A DNA stretch of 64,000 bases from Microbispora triticiradicis (GTDB lineage: Bacteria; Actinomycetota; Actinomycetes; Streptosporangiales; Streptosporangiaceae). The notes under the pieces were generated by a model, which was given only the letters and a program-made list of their open reading frames with translations, was not told the origin of the DNA and did not search any database. The translations under genes were made by a program, and so were the position numbers. Shown in pieces: positions 27,458-35,651 of this stretch. How positions within the stretch are numbered: the stretch's first letter is position 1; every line of letters starts with the position of its first letter. The stretch spans positions 1 to 64,000 of the forward strand of contig QFZU02000064.1 of the NCBI GenBank assembly GCA_003260025.2. Reading direction: 5' to 3'.

Positions 27458-28121
27458 AGCCGCGGGGTAGCACGCCCAGGAGGGTTGCGGTCAGGGCCAG
27501 CTTCAGAGAGTCCTTCAGCTCCAGGTGGAAGCGGGCGAGGTCGGGCTCGGCCTGGTAGGCCTCCTGCAGGCTGGGTGGGGGTGTGCTGTACGCCGACAGC
27601 GCGCCGGCCATGACCATGGTTTGCAGGCTGAACAGTGTCGCGTTCTCGCCCAGCTCCGGCAGGTGGTTCTGGATCAGGGCGGTCATGGTTGTCAGGCGGT
27701 CCAGGGAGGCGCGCTTGTAGCGTGCTACGACCTCGACCGAGACGTTGTGTTCCAGGACGCTGCCCTGTGCGCCGAAGAGGTCGCACAGCACCGTTCGACT
27801 GGAGAGCGAGCGGCTGAGGATCTCTGCCACCGCTGCCGCTCGCTCGGCCATGGGTAGGTTTTCGTCGATGCCGGCGGCCAGCTCGCCCGCCAGTTCCGTC
27901 AGCCACTCCTGCAGGAAGCGATCCAGCAGTTCCAGCAGCACCGCCTCGCGAGACTCGAAGTAGCGCAGCACGTTCGGCTTCGCCAGGCCTACCCGGCGGC
28001 TGAGCTCGTTCAGGGTGACCGCGGCAACGGGCATCTCGTGGAGCATCGCCGACGCCATGTCGAGGATCGCCCGCCGGCGGATCTCCCGCTGCTCTTCGGT
28101 TCGCGCCCGCTGGAAAGTCAC
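27456..28121 (-). CDS. TetR-family repressor
   Basis: 221 residues. HTH at about 15-60: RRRAILDMASAMLHEMPVAAVTLNELSRRVGLAKPNVLRYFESREAVLLE. The helical C-terminal ligand domain is of the TetR_C type; ligand unknown. ATG 28121 lies 17 bases from a near-ideal palindromic operator that also faces the divergent SDR gene, so it surely controls itself and the SDR. Confidence 0.9.
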   Translation of the reverse strand: MTFQRARTEEQREIRRRAILDMASAMLHEMPVAAVTLNELSRRVGLAKPNVLRYFESREAVLLELLDRFLQEWLTELAGELAAGIDENLPMAERAAAVAEILSRSLSSRTVLCDLFGAQGSVLEHNVSVEVVARYKRASLDRLTTMTALIQNHLPELGENATLFSLQTMVMAGALSAYSTPPPSLQEAYQAEPDLARFHLELKDSLKLALTATLLGVLPRG

Positions 28122-28138
28122 GGTCGCCAGCTTAATTT

Positions 28139-28211
28139 AAGTACCTTCGGTACGTTGACAACGTACCGAAGGTACTTTAGCGTTGCGGGAGGAAGATACC
28201 TTCGGTACGTT
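28139..28211. promoter_or_regulatory. Long palindromic TetR operator with a third half-site
   Basis: 28139-28177 is a perfect 39-bp palindrome (19-1-19) whose arms read TACCTTCGGTACGTT inwards. The same 15-mer recurs directly at 28197-28211. It lies between the divergent TetR and SDR genes and covers the likely promoters of both. Confidence 0.85.
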
Positions 28212-28226
28212 AGTTGGGGGCCTGGC

Positions 28227-29174
28227 ATGGGTGAGAAGTGGACGACGGCGAACATTCCGGACCAACGTGGGCGGGTGGCCGTGGTGACCGGGGCCAACAC
28301 CGGACTGGGGTACGAGACCGCCAAGGCGCTCGCCGAGCGCGGGGCGTCCGTGGTCCTCGCCGTGCGTAACGTCGAGAAGGGCGAGCAGGCCGCGGCCGGT
28401 ATGACCGGCGACGTGACCGTACAGGCGCTGGATCTGACCTCGCTCGACTCCGTCCGGACCGCGGCGGCGGCGCTGCGGTCCCGGCTCGACCGGATTGACC
28501 TGCTGATCAACAACGCCGGCGTGATGTACACCCCGAAGCAGACCACCCGGGACGGCTTCGAGATGCAGTTCGGCACCAACCACCTCGGCCACTTCGCGCT
28601 CACCGGGCTGCTGCTGGACCTGATGCTGCCGGTGCCCGGCTCACGCGTGGTGACGGTCAGCAGCACCGGCCACCGCATCCGGGCCGCGATCCACTTCGAC
28701 GACCTGCAGTGGGAGCGGTCGTACAGCCGGGTCGCCGCCTATGGTCAGTCCAAGCTGGCCAACCTGATGTTCACGTACGAGCTGCAGCGCCGGCTCGCCA
28801 CGCACGGCACCACCGTCGCGGTGGCCGCGCACCCCGGCGTGTCCAGCACCGAGCTCGCCCGCAACACCCCCGCGGCCCTCCGGCTTCCGCTCACCTGGCT
28901 CGCGCCGCTGATCACCCAGACGCCGGCGATGGGCGCGTTGCCGACCCTGCGCGCCGCCACCGACCCCGCCGTGCTCGGCGGCCAGTACTACGGTCCCGGC
29001 GGACGCTTCGAGGTCATGGGCCACCCCCGGCTGGTCACCTCCAGTTCGGAGTCGTACGAGGTAGCCGTCCAGCAGCGGCTGTGGGCCGTCTCCGAAGACC
29101 TCACCGGGGTGAGGTTCCCCGTCGTTCAGCCCAGGCGGAACTCGTTGCTCTCCGGATCGGCCGACACGATCTAG
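28227..29174 (+). CDS. Short-chain dehydrogenase/reductase (retinol-dehydrogenase-like)
   Basis: 315 residues. Cofactor motif TGANTGLGYE (about residues 20-29), NNAGVMY (about 97-103), and active-site Ser with YxxxK in VSSTGH and AAYGQSKLANLMF. The family reduces or oxidises carbonyls with NADP(H); substrate unknown. ATG 28227 chosen because upstream in-frame codons lie in the operator. Controlled by the divergent TetR. Its last 49 bases overlap a VOC-type pseudogene on the other strand. Confidence 0.88.
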   Translation: MGEKWTTANIPDQRGRVAVVTGANTGLGYETAKALAERGASVVLAVRNVEKGEQAAAGMTGDVTVQALDLTSLDSVRTAAAALRSRLDRIDLLINNAGVMYTPKQTTRDGFEMQFGTNHLGHFALTGLLLDLMLPVPGSRVVTVSSTGHRIRAAIHFDDLQWERSYSRVAAYGQSKLANLMFTYELQRRLATHGTTVAVAAHPGVSSTELARNTPAALRLPLTWLAPLITQTPAMGALPTLRAATDPAVLGGQYYGPGGRFEVMGHPRLVTSSSESYEVAVQQRLWAVSEDLTGVRFPVVQPRRNSLLSGSADTI

Positions 29175-29334
29175 CTCGCGCCGGCAGGAGGCGCCGGCTC
29201 GTCGCGGAGCAAGCGGGCGGCGCCGAAACCGACGAGGCGCTCGCACTCCGCTTCGAGGCGCAGGGTCCGGCCGCCTCGGCTGTCCGGGCCGAAGGTCCGC
29301 GCCTCCTGGCGCAGCGCCGGCCCGCTGACCCGGC
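29126..29334 (-). pseudogene. VOC/glyoxalase-like remnant
   Basis: On the minus strand an open frame reads RTLRLEAECERLVGFGAARL then LRDEPAPPAGAS, a TAG, then IVSADPESNEFRLG and TGA (29126-29128). This is the C-terminal half of a glyoxalase-like VOC protein; the TAG stands where the family has Trp (GASWIVLADPEGNEF). The N-terminal half is absent, the frame having been replaced by the TetR gene. Confidence 0.65.
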
Positions 29335-30075
29335 TCAGGCCCCGGCGGCGCGTTCGATCGCCACTCCCACCCCGTCGAGCAGGTGGTCAAGGCCGGCGCG
29401 GAAGTCGTCGTCCGGAGCGGCCCCCGCTTGGGGGTCGAACACCCCGGCCTCGACGGCGCGGGCCAGCGCCGGGAACCGGTCGGGGTCGGCGAGCTCGGTG
29501 AGCAGGGCGGCGTACGCCCTGTCGGCCCCTTCCTCCGGTTCGGCGGGGATGGACGTGAGGAGCTGGGCGGCGCCGCGCACGTAGTGCAGCACCAGCATGA
29601 CCACCGAGAACCGGGCCCGCGGGTCCAGCGGCGTGCCGCCGAGGGAGCGCAGCGCGGCGTCGAGCCAGGCGAGCTGGCCGGGGTCCATCGGCGGGGAGTT
29701 CGCCAGCTGGGCAATCCACGGATGCCGCAGGTAGACGCCGAACAGTTCGACGGCCCACCGGGTGAGTGAGCCGCGCCAGTCGGCCGGCGCCGTGCCGAAC
29801 TCCGGCGGTGTGCCGGGCGCGGCGGCCAGCATGAACAGCTGCAGGTCGTCCTTGCCGGTCACGTGCCGGTACAGCGACATGGGCGCGCAGCCGAGCCGTT
29901 CTGCGAGCCGGGCCATGGACAGCGCGGCCAGGCCCTCCTCGTCGGCGAGGGTGATGGCCGCCGCCACGATCCGCTCCAGGCTGAGCGCGGGAGTGCGTCC
30001 CCGCCCCTTCGGTTTGGCCCGCCCCCACAGCACGTTCAGCGCGTGCGGCAGCTCGTTCCCGATGTCGTCCGGCAT
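29335..30075 (-). CDS. TetR-family repressor (TetR_C-type)
   Basis: 246 residues. HTH at about 30-75: LSLERIVAAAITLADEEGLAALSMARLAERLGCAPMSLYRHVTGKDDL. The C-terminal domain has WRGSLTRWAVELFGVYLRHPWIAQL, typical of actinobacterial TetR_C proteins controlling transporters or enzymes. ATG 30075 gives the standard N-terminus; longer frames would cross the operator array. Divergent from the DUF2306 membrane protein. Confidence 0.88.
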   Translation of the reverse strand: MPDDIGNELPHALNVLWGRAKPKGRGRTPALSLERIVAAAITLADEEGLAALSMARLAERLGCAPMSLYRHVTGKDDLQLFMLAAAPGTPPEFGTAPADWRGSLTRWAVELFGVYLRHPWIAQLANSPPMDPGQLAWLDAALRSLGGTPLDPRARFSVVMLVLHYVRGAAQLLTSIPAEPEEGADRAYAALLTELADPDRFPALARAVEAGVFDPQAGAAPDDDFRAGLDHLLDGVGVAIERAAGA

Positions 30076-30095
30076 TCCAGGGAGCTTACCACTTT

Positions 30096-30148
30096 GCGTA
30101 TGGCCTACGCATTGCGTATATGATACGCATTGAGCGTATGGGATACGC
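30096..30148. promoter_or_regulatory. Array of three dyads, likely TetR operators
   Basis: GCGTATGGCCTACGC (30096-30110), TGCGTATATGATACGCA (30113-30129, perfect 7-3-7) and GCGTATGGGATACGC (30134-30148, perfect 6-3-6). Centres are about 18 and 20 bp apart. They fill the gap between the divergent genes. Confidence 0.75.
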
Positions 30149-30175
30149 ATCCTCGACCGTCCTCTTGGAGCCGTC

Positions 30176-30895
30176 ATGCACACGACGATCGACAGTCCTC
30201 CGCCGGTATCGGCCCACCGGCGTCCGTGGTGGCGGCGCCGCTGGACGGCGCCGCTCGGCCTGGTCACGGCCGGGTTCCTCGCGTTCTCGCTGCCGCCGTA
30301 CCTGACCGGGGATCCGTCGCTGTCCCGGGTGCCGCAGCCACAGGGGTTCGGCCTGCACTACCCGCTGCTCGTCGCGCACGTGCTGTTCGCCTCGGTCGCC
30401 ATGGTCACCGCGTTCTTCCAGGTGTGGCCGTGGTTCCGGCGGCGGCACCGGGTGTGGCACCGGCGCGCCGGGCGGGTCTACGTGTTCGCCGGGGTGGTGC
30501 CCGCCGGGCTGACCGGTCTGGTCATCGGGGCGCGTTCCCCGTTCGGGCTGTTCCTCGCGGTCAGCGACGTGCTCCTCGCCCTGCTGTGGCTCGCTTTCAC
30601 CCTGGCGGGCTGGCGCGCCGCCCGCGCCCGCCGGTACGCCGACCACCGGCGCTGGATGCTGCGCAGCGCCGTGCTGACCTACTCCATCATCACCAACCGG
30701 GTGTGGACCGTGATCCTTATCATCGCCCTGTCCCCGCTGCAGGACACCGTCTTCCGCGGCGATCCCGACTTGATGGCGTGGACGATCTCGGGCCTGTCCG
30801 GCTGGCTCGGCTGGACGATCCCGCTGCTGGCCGTGGAGTGGTACCTGGAGCGCGAGGTGGCCCGCCGCGGCCGCCGCACCGCCCTCGCGACCTGA
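30176..30895 (+). CDS. DUF2306-family membrane protein
   Basis: 239 residues with about seven helices. The HYPLLVAHVLFASVAMVTAFFQVWPWFRRRHRVWHRRAGRVYVF region and YADHRRWMLRSAVLTYSIITNRVW (His- and Arg-rich) match the DUF2306 pattern of uncharacterised integral membrane proteins. ATG 30176. Under control of the divergent TetR. Confidence 0.8.
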   Translation: MHTTIDSPPPVSAHRRPWWRRRWTAPLGLVTAGFLAFSLPPYLTGDPSLSRVPQPQGFGLHYPLLVAHVLFASVAMVTAFFQVWPWFRRRHRVWHRRAGRVYVFAGVVPAGLTGLVIGARSPFGLFLAVSDVLLALLWLAFTLAGWRAARARRYADHRRWMLRSAVLTYSIITNRVWTVILIIALSPLQDTVFRGDPDLMAWTISGLSGWLGWTIPLLAVEWYLEREVARRGRRTALAT

Positions 30896-31062
30896 TCCCT
30901 GAGGCCGGTCTCGGCCCGACCCCGGAACGACCGCCCGCCCCGGAACCACCGCCGCGGCCGGCCACAACGCACATGCCGGCGAACCGACGGAGTTCCTCGC
31001 CGCCGTCGACGGCATGCTCGCCACTCGCGTTGTGGGCTGAGCCCTTGTCCGGAACGGCACTT

Positions 31063-31085
31063 GAGTCTCAAGTAACCGGAGACTC
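31063..31085. promoter_or_regulatory. Spaced dyad typical of MerR/TipA-type promoters
   Basis: GAGTCTC-N9-GAGACTC, perfect arms, 82 bp before the stand-alone effector-domain gene and preceded by TTGAGT. MerR regulators bind dyads inside stretched promoters, so the nearby TipA-like MerR is the likely binder. Confidence 0.5.
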
Positions 31086-31166
31086 CAGGATCGATGCCGT
31101 GGGCGGCGCGTTGTTCGTTTCCGCCGTCCGCGACCCATCCGATCCGACTCCGGGAGAGCGCATTCC

Positions 31167-31748
31167 ATGCCGCGATACGTGACGCCGTCCGCTGAGGATG
31201 GCAAGCGCCTCATCAACGACTTCATCGACGAGACTTTCGGTGATCTGGACGCCAACCCGGACTTCGTCGCCATGCTGCGTACGGTGGTGCCCGAGATGCC
31301 CGCCGATCCCAGCCCTGAGCAGCTGGGCGCCTGGGCGGAGCTGTCCGAGCTGGTCCGCGACGCCGACTTCAGGGCCAGGGTCCGCAGGATGGCCGAGCAT
31401 CAGGCGGCCGAGAGGGCGGCCGGGGATCAGACCGGTCTGCATCACGAGGTGACCGAGCTGGTCCGGGAACGGGTGCGGCAGGCGCAGGCGGACGGGGCCG
31501 AGCCGGGTTCGCAGGCGGCGCGAAAGGTGCTGGTGGAGTTGATCGCCGGATACACCGCGACATTCGGCCATCCCGACAGTGCCGAATACCGCCGGAAGCT
31601 GCTGACTCGGCTGGAGATCGCCAATGATCCCCGTACGGAGCGGTACTTCGCCCTGCTGCACACGATCAACGGTTGGCCGGTGCCGCCGAGCCTGGCGCCG
31701 GCGTTCGACTGGTTCACCCAGGCGCTCCGGCACCATCCCGTTCCCTAG
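31167..31748 (+). CDS. Stand-alone TipAS-like effector domain protein
   Basis: 193 residues, no HTH. By eye it is homologous to the C-terminal half of the convergent MerR regulator: compare ANPDFVAMLRTVVPEMPADP with [19 protein letters not shown], and DPRTERYFALLHTINGWPVP with [23 protein letters not shown] 31167 with GGGAGAG upstream. In Streptomyces the TipA effector domain is also made without its HTH (TipAS) and traps drugs; here such a domain has its own gene. Its stop shares CTAG with that of the MerR gene. Confidence 0.75.
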   Translation: MPRYVTPSAEDGKRLINDFIDETFGDLDANPDFVAMLRTVVPEMPADPSPEQLGAWAELSELVRDADFRARVRRMAEHQAAERAAGDQTGLHHEVTELVRERVRQAQADGAEPGSQAARKVLVELIAGYTATFGHPDSAEYRRKLLTRLEIANDPRTERYFALLHTINGWPVPPSLAPAFDWFTQALRHHPVP

Positions 31749-32695
31749 AGGCCGGGTACGCGGGGGTCGAGTGCGGCGAGGAACCAGCGGGCCGCAGGGA
31801 CCGGATCGGGTTTCGGGGGCGTACCGTTGATCACGGCCAGCAGTTGCCAGTATCGGGAGACCCGAGGGTCGGCCCCGATGCGGATCCGCTCGGCGAGCCA
31901 GAGCCGGAACCCGGCGTCGTCGGACCGCCGGTGGGCCTGGGCGAAGACGGCGACCAGCTCGTTCACGATGGGCCGGGCCAGGGCGGAGACCGGCGGAATC
32001 CCGTCGGCCAGGGCGCGGCCGACGAGGTCCAGCGCGGCCTGCTCGGCCCGCGCCCAGCTCTCGTGGTCGCCGTGCTCGGCGCCGGAGGAACGGTCCGTCG
32101 CGTGTCGCTCGAACGCCTCGCGTACGCTCTCCCGGAAGTGGGGGTCGCCGACCAGGTGCGCCAGCTCCAGCCACGCGTCGAACTGCTCGGCCGATGGGTC
32201 ATCGGGCAGGTCGGGCAGCATCGAGCGCAGGTGCGCGGCGAACGCGGGCTCCATGTCGAGCCCGCGCGTCGCTTCGGCCACGAGATCGGCCACCAGCTGC
32301 CGGCGCCGCTCCGCCGGTAGCCGGGCGAGCCGGTTCACGCGGGCGATTCCGGCCGTGCCGGTACGGCGGGTGGTGGCGTAGCGCAACACCGCCTGGCGGA
32401 CCCGCAAGGTCTGGATCTGGTCCTCCATGGCCGCGATCTGCCCGTCGGCGACCTCGGCCAGAGTCTGCGTGTCGGCGAGCACCCGTGTGATCGTCGCGAT
32501 CTCGACGCCGAGATCTCGCAGCGTACGGACGAGTTCCAGCCGGTCCAGGGCGTCGTGATCGTAGAGGCGGTAGCCGCCGGCCGACCGACCGGCTGGAGGT
32601 ACCAGCCCTTCGTCGGAGTAGTACCGGACCGTCGGCACCGGCACCCCGGCGAGCCGCGCCACCTGGCCGATCGTGTAGAGCCCGTCGTCCTTCAC
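31745..32695 (-). CDS. MerR-family regulator, TipA-like
   Basis: 316 residues. MerR HTH at the N-terminus: [54 protein letters not shown]; then the dimer helix (about 80-125, [24 protein letters not shown]) and an all-helical effector domain (about 140-316) shared with the neighbouring 193-residue protein. Likely activated by a ligand bound in that domain. ATG 32695. Confidence 0.88.
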   Translation of the reverse strand: MKDDGLYTIGQVARLAGVPVPTVRYYSDEGLVPPAGRSAGGYRLYDHDALDRLELVRTLRDLGVEIATITRVLADTQTLAEVADGQIAAMEDQIQTLRVRQAVLRYATTRRTGTAGIARVNRLARLPAERRRQLVADLVAEATRGLDMEPAFAAHLRSMLPDLPDDPSAEQFDAWLELAHLVGDPHFRESVREAFERHATDRSSGAEHGDHESWARAEQAALDLVGRALADGIPPVSALARPIVNELVAVFAQAHRRSDDAGFRLWLAERIRIGADPRVSRYWQLLAVINGTPPKPDPVPAARWFLAALDPRVPGL

Positions 32696-32856
32696 ACGTC
32701 CAGCCTGGCTTATCAGCCGCCCTCTCGGGGCAGATCCACGCTCGCGGGCGAATGCCGAACAGCAGCATCATCCGTAGGCGTGGACGGGTGGCCCAGGCAT
32801 TCGTCACCCGATCGCGGCGTGAAAACAGCGCCCGAGTCACAATCCGGCATGATGTG

Positions 32857-33729
32857 ATGATCTACGTGAATGAGGCGAAACCACAGATTCCCGGCGATCC
32901 TGATCTGCTGGTCAGGATGGAGCAGAACCTTGCCGAGCATGCCTGCCACCTGCACCGTCGCATGGATCGCTCGACCGTCACGGAGACGGACGACCTCCTG
33001 ATCGCCGACAGCGGGCTTGACGACGACACTTTCAACATCGTCGCGGCGGCGCGTTTCACCGCGGACACCGCCCCCGCGCGGGTGGAGGAGACCGTCCGTG
33101 CGCTGGCCGCAACCGGTCGCCCCTTCTCCTGGTGGGTCGGCCCCGCCTCCACACCACCAGACCTCGCCTCGCTCCTGATGGACGCCGGTCTGCGGGCGGC
33201 CGAGGCCGAGACGGGCATGTGGAAGGACCTGCATGCCGCCCTGCCGCAGCCGCACGCCGATGACCTGGACATCCGCCTGGTGACGACTCCGGAGCGGCTC
33301 GCCGACTACGCGATGGTCCTGGCCGCGAACTGGGACCCGCCGGCCGCGACGGTGCGCCGGTTCTTCACCGACGCCGCCGAGTGGGCCCTCGCGCCCGGCT
33401 GCCCCGCCCGGTATCTGGTCGGCTACGTGAGCGGCCGCCCGGTCTGCTCGGCCGAGGTCTTCTTCCACGGGGGAGTCGCCGGGATCTACAACATCGCGAC
33501 CCTCGCGACGGACCGCCGACGCGGCTACGGCGGCGCCATCACCCTGGCCACCTTGCACACCGCGTACGACGAGGGCTGTCGCACCGCGGTCCTGCAGGCT
33601 TCTCCGGACGGTGAGCCCGTCTACCGCCGCCTCGGATTCGACACCTGCGGCCGGTTCACCGAGTACGCCGTCGCACGCGGCGCTTCCGCAGGAACAACAG
33701 GGGCTCAGTCGACCAGGCCGGCGCGGTAG
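32857..33729 (+). CDS. GNAT-family N-acetyltransferase
   Basis: 290 residues. The C-terminal GNAT fold shows the acetyl-CoA loop [25 protein letters not shown] and the terminal [16 protein letters not shown]. The N-terminal half is a divergent GNAT-like domain ([23 protein letters not shown]). Substrate unknown. ATG 32857 chosen; a GTG three bases earlier is also possible. Convergent overlap of 25 nt with the response-regulator gene. Confidence 0.82.
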   Translation: MIYVNEAKPQIPGDPDLLVRMEQNLAEHACHLHRRMDRSTVTETDDLLIADSGLDDDTFNIVAAARFTADTAPARVEETVRALAATGRPFSWWVGPASTPPDLASLLMDAGLRAAEAETGMWKDLHAALPQPHADDLDIRLVTTPERLADYAMVLAANWDPPAATVRRFFTDAAEWALAPGCPARYLVGYVSGRPVCSAEVFFHGGVAGIYNIATLATDRRRGYGGAITLATLHTAYDEGCRTAVLQASPDGEPVYRRLGFDTCGRFTEYAVARGASAGTTGAQSTRPAR

Positions 33730-34358
33730 GCGGCGATGGCCACCTGTACGCGGTTCGTGACGGCGAGCTTGTCGAACAGGTGGGAGATGTGGCTCTTGAC
33801 CGTGGCCTCGCTCATGTTCAGGCGGGCTGCGATCTCGGTGTTGGAGTGGCCGAGCCCGACCTCCGTGAGCACCTCGCGCTCGCGGCCGGTCAGGGTCTCC
33901 AACCGGGCGAGCGCGTCACGGCGGCGCCGGATGGGCTGGTCGGTGGTGAGCCGGTGGATCAGCCGCCGAGTGACCCGCGGGGACAGCATCGAGTCGCCGC
34001 CGTGCGCGAGACGGATCGCCCGGATCAGGTCGTGCGGCGAGGTGTCCTTGAGCAGGAACCCGCAGGCTCCCGCCTCCAGGGCGGTGAAGACGTGCTCGTC
34101 GCTGTCGAACGTGGTCAAGATGATCACCGCGGGTGGCCGGGCGAGCCGGCGGATGGCCCCCGTGGCGGCCAGGCCGTCGTAGCGGGGCATCCTGACGTCC
34201 ATCAGGACGACGTCGGGCCCCAGGCGGCGGACCGCGTCGACGGCCTGGTTGCCGTCCTCGGCCTCGCCCACGACCTCCACGTCGGGCGCGGACTCGATGA
34301 TGAACCGCAGTCCCGCGCGGATCAGCGACTCGTCGTCAACCAGCAGTGTCCTGATCAT
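33705..34358 (-). CDS. NarL/FixJ-family response regulator
   Basis: 217 residues. Receiver domain with VDDES (acidic pair), phospho-acceptor Asp in VVLMDVRMP, Thr in ILTTFD and Lys in FLLKD; LuxR-type HTH at the end ([43 protein letters not shown]). ATG 34358 overlaps the kinase gene by 23 nt. Partner of the adjacent kinase. Confidence 0.95.
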   Translation of the reverse strand: MIRTLLVDDESLIRAGLRFIIESAPDVEVVGEAEDGNQAVDAVRRLGPDVVLMDVRMPRYDGLAATGAIRRLARPPAVIILTTFDSDEHVFTALEAGACGFLLKDTSPHDLIRAIRLAHGGDSMLSPRVTRRLIHRLTTDQPIRRRRDALARLETLTGREREVLTEVGLGHSNTEIAARLNMSEATVKSHISHLFDKLAVTNRVQVAIAAYRAGLVD

Positions 34359-35484
34359 GTGATTCCCTTGGGAACGCGTCCGCGGCGTGCCACGGCAGCC
34401 GGCCCTCAAGACGCCAGCCTCCCGCATCGTCCGGCCCGCCGCGCACCGTTCCGCCGATCAGCCGGAAACGCTCCGCCAGGCCCTCCAGACCGACCCCGGC
34501 GCCGGTCTCCAGACTCGGCTGGGACGATCGTCCGTTCGTGACCGCGATCGTGACGCCGTCTTCCCTGTTCCCGGTCGCCGTGACCGTGACCGGGGCCCCA
34601 CGGGCGTGCTTGTGCGCATTTGTCAGCCCTTCCTGGACGAGGCGATGCGCGGCCCTGGCCGTGTCCGGTGGCCACGTGCCGATATCGCCGTGCAGGGTGA
34701 CGGTCCCGCCGGCCGATACCCAGGAGTCCACCAGCCGCCGCAGGTCGGGGAAGCCGTCGTCATCGTCGGGCCCGGCGCGCAGCACGCCAAGGATCTTGCG
34801 CAGCTCTTCGAGCGCCTCCTGCGCGCTGACCCTGATCAGCGCCGCCTCCCGCTCGACGCGCTCCGGCCCCGCGCTCGCGTTCACCTCCAGGCCGCCGGCG
34901 TGCAGCGAGATGAGCGTTACCTTGTGCGCGAGCACGTCGTGCATCTCCCGGGCGATCCGGCCGCGCTCAGCGGACCTCGCCTGCTCGTTGCGCAGACGCT
35001 GCTCGGTCTCGGCGCGTTCGGCGCGCTCGCGAAGCGATCGGGTCAGCTCGCGGCGGGTGGTGACGTACGCCCCCGCCGTCAGCGTGACCCCGGTGGCGGT
35101 CACCGCCGAGATCAGCGCGTCCGTGCCCAACGTGCCGCCGTCCACCCACTGCTGGGCCAGGAACCCCGCCATGCCGATCGCCGCCAGAGCCAGGAAACGC
35201 GTGCCCGCGCCGGAGAACAGGCTGATCAGCAGTGGTCCCGGATTGCCCGACAGCACGTACGCGCCCGCCCCGGCGACGGCCACCGCGACCGGCCACCGGC
35301 CCCGGAACCACACCGCACCCGTGCCCGCCAGCCCGGCGGCGGCGATGACGGGTCGTGGCAGCGGCGCCCACGGCGTCTTGACCGCCAGGACGGTGAGGAA
35401 CAGGGAGAGCGTCACGGAGGCCGCGCCGATCGCGTGTGGCCCGAGCGCGGCCACCCGCCGCAGCGCCGCGCGGTACGACAGCAT
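34336..35484 (-). CDS. NarL-type sensor histidine kinase
   Basis: 382 residues: about five transmembrane helices in the first 150, a short coiled coil (LTRSLRERAERAETEQRLRNEQ), HisKA_3 motif RGRIAREMHDVLAHKVTLISLHAGG with the phospho-acceptor His, and an HATPase domain (VQEGLTNAHKHARG; GAGVGLEGLAERF). No extracytoplasmic sensor domain, so it likely senses a membrane cue. ATG 35484. The target is unknown; the divergent beta-lactamase-fold gene is a candidate. Confidence 0.93.
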   Translation of the reverse strand: MLSYRAALRRVAALGPHAIGAASVTLSLFLTVLAVKTPWAPLPRPVIAAAGLAGTGAVWFRGRWPVAVAVAGAGAYVLSGNPGPLLISLFSGAGTRFLALAAIGMAGFLAQQWVDGGTLGTDALISAVTATGVTLTAGAYVTTRRELTRSLRERAERAETEQRLRNEQARSAERGRIAREMHDVLAHKVTLISLHAGGLEVNASAGPERVEREAALIRVSAQEALEELRKILGVLRAGPDDDDGFPDLRRLVDSWVSAGGTVTLHGDIGTWPPDTARAAHRLVQEGLTNAHKHARGAPVTVTATGNREDGVTIAVTNGRSSQPSLETGAGVGLEGLAERFRLIGGTVRGGPDDAGGWRLEGRLPWHAADAFPRESHDQDTAG

Positions 35485-35651
35485 CGCTTCAGCGTAGCCA
35501 TGGCGGCGGCGCGCCACCTCATACCGGCGTCGATGCCGTACGCCGGACGGTCTCCGACTTTCGTCGGAGACGCCTGTGGCCGCGATGGCGATGTGGCCGC
35601 ACCCTCGCCGGCCGCATCGTGGATGGCCTCGACAAGGTCAGGAGCCGTCCC

